Below are positions 6,876 to 14,632 of a stretch of 15,217 bases of DNA, in pieces. A program made the position numbers and the translations under genes. Origin of the DNA: Pseudomonadota bacterium (GTDB lineage Bacteria; Pseudomonadota; Alphaproteobacteria; HIMB59; GCA-002718135); the NCBI GenBank assembly GCA_027625355.1, contig JAQBWI010000015.1, forward strand, positions 1 to 15,217. The letters are read 5' to 3'. Under the pieces are notes generated by a model. That model was not told where the DNA came from and did not search any database. It saw nothing but the letters and a program-made list of their open reading frames with translations. How positions within the stretch are numbered: the stretch's first letter is position 1; each line of letters starts with the position of its first letter.

Positions 6876-7855
6876 CCTTAATTCTTAATTCAATGGAGAT
6901 TAAGGAGTGTGTACAATTTAATGCAGAGCTAATTCCTATAATTGAAGATGCTTTTAAAAGTTTATCACTAGGTAAAACTGTTATGCCTCCAATATTAAGA
7001 GTTGATATTGAAAAATATCATGGAGAGTCAGATGTAAAAGCCGCATACATTGAGGGCTTAGATAGTTTTGCAGTGAAAGTAGCTTCAGGTTTTTTTAACA
7101 ATCCAAAGTTAGGACTACCTTCTAGTAATGGTTTAATGATTCTTTTAGACTCACAAACAGGGGTAATAAAGTCAGTCTTATTAGACAAAGGATATTTAAC
7201 TGATGTAAGAACTGCAATAGCAGGAGCCATAGCTTCTAAATATTTATCTAATCCAGAGTCCTCTACAGTTGCAATAATTGGCACTGGAATACAGGCACGA
7301 ATGCAACTTGAGGCCCTTACTCTAGTTAGAGATATTAAAAATGTAAATGTATGGTCTCGAGATATAAAAAAAACTCACGCTTACATTGAAGATGTAAACA
7401 AAAATAATAAACTTAATTTTACAGCATTCGATAACACAAATGAAGTTGTCAACAATGCTGATATTTTAATTACAACTACCCCAAGTAAAAAACCTCTTGT
7501 TGACTATTCTTCTTTGCCTAAAGGTATACACATAACCGCAATGGGATCAGATGCAGAAGAAAAAAATGAGTTAGAACCTGATATAATTAAAAATTGCGAT
7601 GTTTATGTCCCAGACAGTCAGGCTCAAACAAGTATTTTAGGGGAGTTAAATCATGCTATTAAAAATAATTTAATTAAAAGTGATATGATCTTTAACGATT
7701 TAGGAAAAATTATTATTAATCCAGAATTAGGTAGAAAAAATAATGATGATATCACGGTAGCTGATTTAACGGGTACGGGTGTTCAGGACACTGCTATAGC
7801 CCGTTACGCTTACTCAATTGCCATAAATAAAAACCTAGGAAAGAAAGTAGAATAG
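6872..7855 (+). CDS. eutC: EutC-like ornithine cyclodeaminase / mu-crystallin family reductase
   Basis: NAD(P)-dependent enzyme of the ornithine cyclodeaminase/mu-crystallin family. True members turn ornithine into proline; others reduce cyclic or linear imines, such as iminosuccinate reductase BhcD and Pyr2C reductases. The 327 residues match EutC of ectoine clusters well: MPPILRVDI at about 36-44, the VKAAYIEGLDSFAVKVASGFF stretch, DKGYLTDVRTAIAGA near 108-122, and the Rossmann loop IIGTGIQARMQLEAL at about 135-149. DLTGTGVQDTAIA closes the domain. The start overlaps the eutB stop (ATGA), so the two are co-translated: EutB would make the enamine/imine and EutC reduce it. Because the operon's first enzyme releases ornithine if it uses arginine, genuine ornithine cyclodeaminase activity is a second possibility. 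The family is sure; the reaction is inferred. Confidence 0.85.
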   Translation: MTLILNSMEIKECVQFNAELIPIIEDAFKSLSLGKTVMPPILRVDIEKYHGESDVKAAYIEGLDSFAVKVASGFFNNPKLGLPSSNGLMILLDSQTGVIKSVLLDKGYLTDVRTAIAGAIASKYLSNPESSTVAIIGTGIQARMQLEALTLVRDIKNVNVWSRDIKKTHAYIEDVNKNNKLNFTAFDNTNEVVNNADILITTTPSKKPLVDYSSLPKGIHITAMGSDAEEKNELEPDIIKNCDVYVPDSQAQTSILGELNHAIKNNLIKSDMIFNDLGKIIINPELGRKNNDDITVADLTGTGVQDTAIARYAYSIAINKNLGKKVE

Positions 7856-7887
7856 GTATAGTTCGTATCTAAATTATTTAAAATTTT

Positions 7888-8172
7888 ATGAACTCAAGTG
7901 TAATAGAAAAAACTGCAAATTATTTTCGAAGTAAGAATATTGTACTTCCAACTATAGCTGAGTTGAAAAATCCTCATTCAATAAGTGAGGACATCAAAAA
8001 TAAAGTTTTGAAACTAAATAAGAATGCTATGGATCCAGCTAATTTATTTAGAGTACACTGGTTTAACAAAAGAGATCATAGTAAATTTTTAGAAGTTCCT
8101 GAACATATTGTTTTACCCAGCGAGTTCACTGGAGTTGACGCAAAAATAATAAAGCTTCAGCAGGCTTCATAA
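7888..8172 (+). pseudogene. N-terminal stub of a fold-II PLP-dependent enzyme, truncated
   Basis: Ninety-four residues beginning with an ATG 32 bp after eutC. The segments IVLPTIAELKNP, PANLFRVHWFN, EHIVLPSEFTGVDAKII resemble, from memory, the opening of a bacterial family of cysteine-synthase/tryptophan-synthase-beta-like PLP enzymes that is more than 400 residues long. In those proteins the TGV-A-I segment continues into the PLP-binding domain. Here the similarity stops at about residue 88 and a short unrelated tail (KLQQAS) leads to TAA. No PLP lysine or glycine-rich phosphate loop remains, so the stub cannot be a working enzyme. The sequence immediately after belongs to another gene read from its middle, so a deletion is the simplest explanation. 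The family assignment is moderately sure; the truncation is quite sure if the family is right. Confidence 0.55.
8139..8156 (+). other. Deletion/fusion junction between a PLP-enzyme gene and a racemase gene
   Basis: Upstream of this stretch, frame 1 encodes conserved PLP-enzyme residues (GVDAKII). Downstream, frame 3 encodes conserved proline-racemase residues (ASAGFIIMEPEDNPPMSGS), and that frame is already racemase-like before its first ATG at 8175. The change-over falls between about 8139 and 8156, in an A-rich run. The two frames differ, so no fused protein results. Roughly 1-1.5 kb (most of the PLP gene plus the first 80 or so codons of the racemase) appears to be missing; this size is estimated from remembered family lengths. 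Confidence 0.55.
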
Positions 8173-8174
8173 TC

Positions 8175-8966
8175 ATGGAACCTGAAGACAATCCTCCAAT
8201 GAGTGGCTCAAATAGTATTTGTGTGGCAACAGTATTAATAGAAAAAAACTTTGTAGAAATTAATGAGCCATTAACCGAGTTTACTCTTGAAGCTCCCGGT
8301 GGTTTAATTTCAATAAAAGCTGAAGTAAAAAATAAAATCACAAAATCCGTTGAAATAGAAAATCTTCCATCCTTTGTTGATAAGTTGGACGTTAAGCTTA
8401 AAACACAGAATTTTGGTGAAATTATTATTAGTACTGTTTTTGGCGGTGATACTTTTATAATATGTAATGCCAAAGATTTTAATCTAACAGTTGAGCCAAA
8501 GAACGCAAAAAAATTTGTTAAAATATCAAAAGAAATTATAAAAATTGCAAATCAAGAATTTGGTTTTTCTCATCCAACAATACCTTCTTTAGATTATATT
8601 TCTTTCTGTCAATTTATTGAACCTGTTAAAATAAATAAGTTACAGCAAAAAGAAGGATGGAATACAGTTTGCATTAGACCTGGAAAATTAGATAGATCAC
8701 CATGTGGAACTGGAACATCAGCAAGACTAGCATTGATGAAACTAAAAAATGAAATTGATGTTAATGAAACATTCATTTCTAAATCAATTATTGGATCAAC
8801 TTTTGAAACAAAAATTAAAGAAGAATTTGTTAGCAATGGTAAAAAAATGATTAGACCATTAATTAAAGGTTCTGCATTCATCACAGGAAAACAAGAACTT
8901 TATGTTTCCAAAGATGATCCTTTTCCTGAAGGTTATAGACTTAATGATACGTGGCCTAATCCTTAA
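8175..8966 (+). CDS. Proline racemase / hydroxyproline epimerase-family protein lacking its N-terminus
   Basis: Member of the proline racemase superfamily, cofactor-free enzymes that epimerise proline or hydroxyproline, or dehydrate 3-hydroxyproline. The 263 residues compare with about 330-345 for complete members, so about 80 N-terminal residues are absent. Codons before the ATG, back to about 8142, still read as family sequence, which shows truncation rather than a short natural form. The first active-site motif is MSGSN (Ser10), where proline racemases carry Cys; the second is DRSPCGTGTSARLAL with Cys177. This Ser/Cys pair is known from a subgroup with hydroxyproline epimerase activity. 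LEAPGGLI, VPSFVDKLDV-like and FGGDTFI segments and a SH-TIPSL loop lie between. Without the N-terminal strands it is probably inactive. The neighbouring DpkA-like reductase would suit hydroxyproline or cyclic-imine metabolism. Confidence 0.75.
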   Translation: MEPEDNPPMSGSNSICVATVLIEKNFVEINEPLTEFTLEAPGGLISIKAEVKNKITKSVEIENLPSFVDKLDVKLKTQNFGEIIISTVFGGDTFIICNAKDFNLTVEPKNAKKFVKISKEIIKIANQEFGFSHPTIPSLDYISFCQFIEPVKINKLQQKEGWNTVCIRPGKLDRSPCGTGTSARLALMKLKNEIDVNETFISKSIIGSTFETKIKEEFVSNGKKMIRPLIKGSAFITGKQELYVSKDDPFPEGYRLNDTWPNP

Positions 8967-8972
8967 TTAAAA

Positions 8973-9974
8973 TTATTCTGATAAAGCAATTATTTTATTT
9001 ACTAAATCAGTATTAATACTTCTTGGACCAGTATTTAGACGATTTTTATGTCTTCTTTCACCAGGAAGTCTTACCCCTTCAAGTGATTTCATTTGTTCAA
9101 AGAATTTCTCAGCGTGATCATTCCAGTTTTTACCAGCAATTAATTCTGGAGATAAAGCCATTATAAACTCCCCACCTCTTGCAGGACCTCCATCATTATT
9201 ATCAGCTTCTTTTGCCTCAAAACTAAATAAATCTCCAACTAATCCGGCAGCTAATAATTCAATCATCATTGCAATGGCAGATCCTTTATAATTGCCAAAG
9301 GTTAATAAAACGCCACCATTCGCAATCTCAGAAGGGTCGTCTGTTTTTTCACCATCTTTATTTAAACCTGTCCCGTAGGGAACTTTATGACCATCTCTTG
9401 CAGCCACTTGAACTTCACCCATTGCCATTGTGGAAGTAGCCATATCATAAACTACAGGAGTATCATTTTTTCTAGGCCATGCGAATGAAATTGGATTAGT
9501 TCCAAATAGTGGTTTTTTTGCACCTGCAGGAGCAACGCTTGGTTTATAAGCTGTACAAGCAATACCAATTAATTCATTTTCTGCTAATGCTTCTGTTTCA
9601 TGCCATAATGCAGCAAAGTGGTGAGTGTTTGTTATAGTTAAAACACCAACCCCATGTTTTTTTGTAACTTTTACTAAAGCAGGAACACCAACACCTATCG
9701 CTGTCGGCGCGAAACCATAATCACCCTCAACTCTTATTGCATTTTGCGTTAAAAAATTATTTTTAGGTCTAGCATCTCCTTTTACTTTTTTACTTTTTAA
9801 AGCTGCAATATATCCAGGAATCCTAAAAAGACCATGGGATACACTACCATCTCTTTCAGCATTTGTTACTGTTTGAGCAACTGCTTCTGCGTTTAGTTCA
9901 TCACAGCCATTAAATTTTAATGTCTTTAAGGCTAGATCGTATATTTCTCTAAGAGATAGATCTGTCGTTGTCAT
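8973..9974 (-). CDS. Ldh2/MDG-family dehydrogenase, probable cyclic imino-acid (Pip2C/Pyr2C) reductase
   Basis: NAD(P)-dependent oxidoreductase of the malate/L-lactate/sulfolactate dehydrogenase (Ldh2) family, whose DpkA branch reduces delta1-piperideine- or pyrroline-2-carboxylate to pipecolate or proline. The 333 residues contain ERDGSVSHGLFRIPGY near 39-54 with the conserved SHG..R, NTHHFAALWHE near 115-125, FGTNPISFAWPR near 156-167, MATSTMAMGEVQVAAR, a KDGEKTDDPSE loop and FGNYKGSAIAMMIELLAAGL, all closest to DpkA-type reductases as I remember them. An AAGGA ribosome binding site lies upstream on the minus strand. It converges on the racemase fragment with a 6-bp gap and diverges from soxB across 152 bp. 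A role reducing an imine made by hydroxyproline dehydration would link it to that racemase; malate or lactate dehydrogenase activity cannot be excluded. Confidence 0.8.
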   Translation of the reverse strand: MTTTDLSLREIYDLALKTLKFNGCDELNAEAVAQTVTNAERDGSVSHGLFRIPGYIAALKSKKVKGDARPKNNFLTQNAIRVEGDYGFAPTAIGVGVPALVKVTKKHGVGVLTITNTHHFAALWHETEALAENELIGIACTAYKPSVAPAGAKKPLFGTNPISFAWPRKNDTPVVYDMATSTMAMGEVQVAARDGHKVPYGTGLNKDGEKTDDPSEIANGGVLLTFGNYKGSAIAMMIELLAAGLVGDLFSFEAKEADNNDGGPARGGEFIMALSPELIAGKNWNDHAEKFFEQMKSLEGVRLPGERRHKNRLNTGPRSINTDLVNKIIALSE

Positions 9975-10069
9975 AAATAATATTCCTTTTAAATTATAAG
10001 CTAATGTGTCTGTTTATAGCGCATTTACAATAATGATTAAATGGCTAAAGATATATGTATATTTAAACT

Positions 10070-10088
10070 AGTTTCAAAATATGAAACT
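10070..10088. promoter_or_regulatory. 19-bp perfect inverted repeat upstream of soxB (candidate operator)
   Basis: AGTTTCA and its reverse complement TGAAACT flank the 5-base spacer AAATA, ending 38 bases before the soxB ATG in the 152-bp divergent region shared with the Ldh2-type gene. Seven perfect arm pairs including G/C bases make chance less likely than for AT-only palindromes. The TTTCA-N5-TGAAA form resembles sites bound by dimeric IclR-type repressors, but no regulator gene is in this window, so the binder is a guess. The rest of the region shows no convincing terminator or sigma-70 promoter. Confidence 0.55.
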
Positions 10089-10126
10089 TATTATTTTGGT
10101 CTAAACATATGAGGATATAGGATTTT

Positions 10127-11392
10127 ATGACTCGTTTTAATGCATGGAATGTATTCAAAAATGGTTTTACTGGTCAAAAAAATTGGGATCGACAATGGCG
10201 CGATCCTGAACCAAAAAAAGAATATGACATCATAGTAGTAGGAGGAGGTCTTCATGGTTTAGCCACTGCTTACTATCTTGCAAAAAATCACAATAAAAAA
10301 AATATAGCAGTTTTAGAAAAAGGGTGGATTGGTGGTGGAAATGCTGGTCGTAATACAACGATAGTACGTTCAAATTATATGATGCCTGGTAACCATGAAT
10401 TTTATGAACATTCATTAAAACTATGGGAAAATTTAAGTCATGATTTAAATTACAATGTGATGTTTAGTCAGAGAGCACATGTCTCATTATTTCATAGTCC
10501 AAGCGCAAGAGATGATGCAGCTCGAAGATACAATATTATGCGTCTCCATGGAACAGATGGAGAGTTATGGAATTTAGATACTTTAAAAAATAATATTCCT
10601 CATTTAAATTATGATAATGCTCGCTTTCCTATTTTGGGTGCAGCTGTTCAAAAAAGAGCTGGTAATGCAAGGCATGACTCAGCAGTATGGGGATACGCTA
10701 GAGCTGCCGACAGTTTAGGTGTAGATATATTGCAAAATTGTAAAGTTACTGGCGTTCAAAGATCACAAAGCAATATTGAAAGTTTAGAAACTTCAAGAGG
10801 GACAATTAAAGCTAAGAAAGTTGGCTTTGCAGTGGCCGGACATACTTCTGTCTTATGGCAAATGGCAGGGTTAGGAAATTTACCTATTGAGTCACATAAA
10901 CTTCAAGCGTTCGTAACAGAGTCCGTAAAACCTCTTTTAGATCATGTAGTTGTTTATGGTGTGGGAGGAGCACATTTTTATATCTCTCAATCTGATAAGG
11001 GGAGCATGGTTTTTGGAGGAGATCTAGATTGGTACAAGTCATATGCTCAGCGAGGAAATTTACCTATCGTTCAAGATTCTGCTGAAGCTGCGATGGCTAT
11101 CATGCCTTGTTTAGGGAGGATACGTCTTTTACGTCACTGGGCAGGTGTAATGGATATGTCTATGGACGGCTCTTTTTTTATATGCAAAACGCCATTATCA
11201 AATTTATATCTTAATGCTGGATGGAATTATGGGGGCTTTAAAGCAAGCCCTGCCTCAGGTTGGTATTTTGCTGATCTAATAGCTAATGAGCAACCTCATA
11301 AACATGTTCAAAATCATAATTTAGAGAGATTTGAAAAAGGGATTAATATTGACGAGCGTGGTGCTGGTCCAGATCCAAAGTTGCACGGTTGA
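10127..11392 (+). CDS. soxB: Sarcosine oxidase, beta subunit
   Basis: Beta subunit of heterotetrameric sarcosine oxidase, which demethylates sarcosine to glycine in the cytoplasm, producing hydrogen peroxide and passing the methyl carbon to tetrahydrofolate. The 421 residues fit the family. The amino end carries FNAWNVFKNGF, then the FAD-binding loop DIIVVGGGLHGLATAYYLA at about 34-52 and GGGNAGRNTTIVRSNY at about 69-84. His183 in NARHDSAVWGYAR aligns with the histidine that holds FMN covalently (His173 in the Corynebacterium enzyme). The C-terminal LNAGWNYGGFKASPASGW closes the FAD domain. Weak AGG-type ribosome binding signals precede the ATG. It is the first gene of soxBDAG and is separated from soxD by one base. 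The palindrome 38 bases upstream is its likely control site. Confidence 0.95.
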   Translation: MTRFNAWNVFKNGFTGQKNWDRQWRDPEPKKEYDIIVVGGGLHGLATAYYLAKNHNKKNIAVLEKGWIGGGNAGRNTTIVRSNYMMPGNHEFYEHSLKLWENLSHDLNYNVMFSQRAHVSLFHSPSARDDAARRYNIMRLHGTDGELWNLDTLKNNIPHLNYDNARFPILGAAVQKRAGNARHDSAVWGYARAADSLGVDILQNCKVTGVQRSQSNIESLETSRGTIKAKKVGFAVAGHTSVLWQMAGLGNLPIESHKLQAFVTESVKPLLDHVVVYGVGGAHFYISQSDKGSMVFGGDLDWYKSYAQRGNLPIVQDSAEAAMAIMPCLGRIRLLRHWAGVMDMSMDGSFFICKTPLSNLYLNAGWNYGGFKASPASGWYFADLIANEQPHKHVQNHNLERFEKGINIDERGAGPDPKLHG

Positions 11393-11393
11393 T

Positions 11394-11678
11394 ATGATTA
11401 GAATTAAATGTCCATATTGTGGAGAGAGAGATCATAGTGAATTCACTTATGGTAGTGATGCATCTATTAAATATCCAGCACTTGATGCACCAGAATCAGA
11501 ATGGACTCAGGCTATTTTTTTTCGAGAGAATATAAGAGGTATGCAAAAAGAAACTTGGCATCACACAAATGGATGTAGACTTTGGCTAGAAGTAGAGCGG
11601 TCTACAATTACTCACGAAATTAAAAGTGTTAAAGCATGTCATCCACAAATTGAAAAAATTACAAAAAGTAAGTTATGA
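11394..11678 (+). CDS. soxD: Sarcosine oxidase, delta subunit
   Basis: Smallest subunit of heterotetrameric sarcosine oxidase, a zinc-binding structural protein. I chose the ATG at 11394 over an upstream in-frame ATG inside soxB because it gives MIRIKCPYCGERD, the normal family start. The 94-residue product has Cys6 and Cys9 in CPYCG plus His57 and Cys61 in WHHTNGC, matching the zinc ligands of the Corynebacterium enzyme (Cys6, Cys9, His59, Cys63) with the same HxxxC spacing. R-W-EVERST and VKAC-P segments follow as in relatives. The start is one base after the soxB stop and the stop overlaps the soxA ATG by four bases, so all three subunits are co-translated. Nothing unusual is seen. Confidence 0.95.
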   Translation: MIRIKCPYCGERDHSEFTYGSDASIKYPALDAPESEWTQAIFFRENIRGMQKETWHHTNGCRLWLEVERSTITHEIKSVKACHPQIEKITKSKL

Positions 11679-14632
11679 CATCAGTAAGAAAAGATAATTA
11701 TGGTAAAATAAACAGAGATAAAGCTGTCAGTTTTACCTGGGACAATAAAGAGTATTCCGGTTATGAAGGGGACTCTTTAGCTTCTGCTCTTCTAGCAAAT
11801 GATATTAAAATTGTTGGTAGAAGTTTTAAATACCATCGTCCACGCGGTGTTATGTCTAGTGGAGTAGAAGAATCAGGTGCTCTCGTAACAATTGGGTCTG
11901 GAAGCAAGAGAGATCCGAATGTTCGCGCAACTACACAAGAGTTATATGAAGGATTAGATGCTAAAGGGCAAAATGCTTTTCCAAGTGTTAATTTTGATTT
12001 CGGTGGTATTAATAATTACCTAGGCCGTTTTTTTGCTGCAGGTTTTTATTATAAAACGTTTATGGGTTTACCCCCCTTTGAATGGGGTAAGGGTACTGGT
12101 ATCTGGATGGTTTTTGAAAAAATTATACGAAAAGCAGCAGGAATGGGTAAGGCCTCAAGAGAGCCTGATCCAGATAGTTATGAACATTCTAATGATTTTT
12201 GTGATGTACTTGTTGTTGGGTCTGGTCCTGCAGGTGTTGCTGCTGCAAAAGAAACAGCTAATCAAAATTTGAATGTTATTTTAATTGAACAAGATTCTTT
12301 GTTAGGAGGAAACAACTTAGCTGATAGAAAATTTGACCCAAGTCTTTTGCAAAAACAATTAGAGAGTTACGGTGTTCGAGTGATGTCCAGAACAACAGCA
12401 TTTGGTGTTTACGATAACACTGTCGTTGGGGCATTAGAGAGAGTTACTGATCATATATCTAATCCAAATACTTCCTTACCGCGTCAACGTTTTAGAACTA
12501 TTAGAGCAAAGCATATTATTTTAGCAAGTGGAGCTCTAGAGCGCCATATTGCTTTCAACAATAATGATATTCCAGGCGTGATGACAGCAAATGCTGCAAG
12601 ACATTATTTAAATAGATACGGAGTTTTAACTGGAAAAAATATTGTTATTACAACAAATAATGACTCTGTTTATCAAACAGCAATTGAACTTCATGAAGCT
12701 GGATCAAAAGTCACTATTTTAGACTCAAGAAAAGACATAAGCATGGACTTACCTAAAGAGATAGAACTTCATTTAGAAACTTTACCTTTTAGTATTAATG
12801 GTAGTAAAAAAATTCAGAGTCTAGATGTTTGTAAGGCTAAAGATAAAACAAATAAATATACAATTATTTGTGATCAAGTTTTGGTTTCTGGTGGTTGGTC
12901 ACCTATAGTCAATTTAGTTTCACACCGAGGAATAGAACCAGTATGGAATGAAGAAAATCTCTGTTTTGTTCCTGGAGATATTAAAGAAAATATTACAGTT
13001 GTGGGTTCGGCGAGAGGTATTTGGAATAATGATGATTGTGTAGAGTCTGGTATTGTTGGAGCTAATGAAGCAATGAATACTCTTGGTATTGATAGAAAAG
13101 AAATTTCTTTTCCATCAGTTGGTGGTTGGTCAAATTCTATAGATGCTCTTTATGAAGTTAAATCAAATAAATTCCCATCTAAAAGTTTTATTGATTTTCA
13201 ACATGATGTAACTGCTGAAGATGTAAGATTAGCCCACAGAGAAGGCTTTGTTTCTGTTGAGCATTTAAAAAGATATACAACTCTAGGTATGGCTAATGAT
13301 CAAGGCAAGATGGGCAATATAATTGGCCTATCATTGATGGCTGAACAATTAGATAAAACTATACCAGAGGTTGGAACCACAGTTTTTCGACCACCGTATA
13401 CTCCAGTGCCAATAGGTGCCTTAACTGGGAGAAATGTTGATAAACATTTTAGACCTTTAAGAGTTACTCCAATGCATCAGTGGAATATTGATCACGGAGC
13501 TAAAATGATTGATGTTGGTTTGTACCAAAGACCTTGGTACTATCCTGAAAATAATGAAACATTGAGCGACTCCTACATAAGAGAAGCTACAATAGTTAGA
13601 AAAACAGTTGGTATTTGTGATGTAACTTCATTGGGAAAAATTGCTATTCAAGGACCTGATGCCACTGAACTTGTAAATCGCATTTACACAAATCCGTTTG
13701 CTAAACTTCCTATAGGTAAAGCACGATATGGTATCATGTTGCGAGATGATGGTATTGTAATGGATGATGGCACGTCATGGAGGCTTGGTGAAAATGAATA
13801 CTTTATGACAACCTCAACTGCAGCAGCAGCCAAAGTTATGTCGTGGTTAGAAGAATTACTACAAACTAGATGGACAGATCTAAAAGTAAATGTAACAAGT
13901 GTGTCTGAACAATGGGCAGGTGCAGCTATAGCAGGTCCTAAATCACGTGATGTTTTAAATGAGTGTGTTTTTGATCCGAATGAAATCACAAATGAAAATT
14001 TACCTTTCATGGGCGTATTACAAACTAAACTTAAAGATGGTACACCTTGTAGAGTTGTTAGAATAAGTTTTTCAGGTGAGTTAGCGTATGAGATGTATAT
14101 TGAGTCAGATTATGCACATGGAATGATGGATATATTATGGGAAAATGCACAAAAGTATGATGGCTGTTTATACGGTTTAGAAGCTCTCGGCGCATTAAGA
14201 GTTGAAAAAGGCCATGTTACTGCAGCGGAGCTCGATGGACGAGTAACAATCGATGATGCAGGATTAGGAAAAATGGCATCAACAAAAAAATCTTATATTG
14301 GAAGCGCTATGCGAAAAAGAGGAGTTCTGAGCGCAGATGATAGAGAGATGTTAGTCGGGTTTTTCCCAATAAATGAAAAAGAAACTTTTAATGCAGGAAC
14401 AATTGTTTGTGAAAAAAATCAAATTGAAGGCCAAGGAGTGGGACGTATTACATCCGTGACGCATTCTCCTGAGTTAGGCCATTGGATTGGAATTGGCTTT
14501 GTAAAAGGAGGCCTTGAGAAATGGAAAGATATTACATTGGTAGGTGCTGACCCAGTCAGAGATAAACAAATGGAAATAAAAGTTGTGTCACCTCATATGA
14601 TTGATCCTGAAGGTAAGAGAATGTATGCTTAA
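11675..14632 (+). CDS. soxA: Sarcosine oxidase, alpha subunit
   Basis: Large subunit of sarcosine oxidase; it binds NAD+ and folate and transfers the methyl-derived carbon to tetrahydrofolate as 5,10-methylene-THF. The 985 residues have the full domain order: an N-terminal ferredoxin-like fold without iron-sulfur cysteines (YSGYEGDSLASALLAND, then SFKYHRPRGVMSSG), a dinucleotide-binding domain with VVGSGPAG at about 180-187 and ASGALERHIAF further on, a central region, and from about residue 600 a GcvT-like aminomethyltransferase domain (YQRPWYY, then VRKTVGICDVTSLGKIAIQGPDA in its first part and ALGALRVEKGH later). The length matches other alpha subunits and no frame break is seen. ATGA overlap with soxD and 8-base overlap with soxG point to stoichiometric translation. 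Nearby folate enzymes such as GlyA or PurU, often linked to sox genes, are not in the window. Confidence 0.96.
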   Translation: MTSVRKDNYGKINRDKAVSFTWDNKEYSGYEGDSLASALLANDIKIVGRSFKYHRPRGVMSSGVEESGALVTIGSGSKRDPNVRATTQELYEGLDAKGQNAFPSVNFDFGGINNYLGRFFAAGFYYKTFMGLPPFEWGKGTGIWMVFEKIIRKAAGMGKASREPDPDSYEHSNDFCDVLVVGSGPAGVAAAKETANQNLNVILIEQDSLLGGNNLADRKFDPSLLQKQLESYGVRVMSRTTAFGVYDNTVVGALERVTDHISNPNTSLPRQRFRTIRAKHIILASGALERHIAFNNNDIPGVMTANAARHYLNRYGVLTGKNIVITTNNDSVYQTAIELHEAGSKVTILDSRKDISMDLPKEIELHLETLPFSINGSKKIQSLDVCKAKDKTNKYTIICDQVLVSGGWSPIVNLVSHRGIEPVWNEENLCFVPGDIKENITVVGSARGIWNNDDCVESGIVGANEAMNTLGIDRKEISFPSVGGWSNSIDALYEVKSNKFPSKSFIDFQHDVTAEDVRLAHREGFVSVEHLKRYTTLGMANDQGKMGNIIGLSLMAEQLDKTIPEVGTTVFRPPYTPVPIGALTGRNVDKHFRPLRVTPMHQWNIDHGAKMIDVGLYQRPWYYPENNETLSDSYIREATIVRKTVGICDVTSLGKIAIQGPDATELVNRIYTNPFAKLPIGKARYGIMLRDDGIVMDDGTSWRLGENEYFMTTSTAAAAKVMSWLEELLQTRWTDLKVNVTSVSEQWAGAAIAGPKSRDVLNECVFDPNEITNENLPFMGVLQTKLKDGTPCRVVRISFSGELAYEMYIESDYAHGMMDILWENAQKYDGCLYGLEALGALRVEKGHVTAAELDGRVTIDDAGLGKMASTKKSYIGSAMRKRGVLSADDREMLVGFFPINEKETFNAGTIVCEKNQIEGQGVGRITSVTHSPELGHWIGIGFVKGGLEKWKDITLVGADPVRDKQMEIKVVSPHMIDPEGKRMYA

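Noticed and set aside
11331..11393. Upstream ATG extension of soxD by 21 residues inside soxB
   Set aside because: The zinc-ligand spacing and family N-terminus match the ATG at 11394, and the extension merely reads soxB in another frame.
13684..14010. Long antisense frame within soxA
   Set aside because: It lies opposite well-conserved aminomethyltransferase-domain codons, resembles no family, and has no start signal; it is a shadow of soxA.
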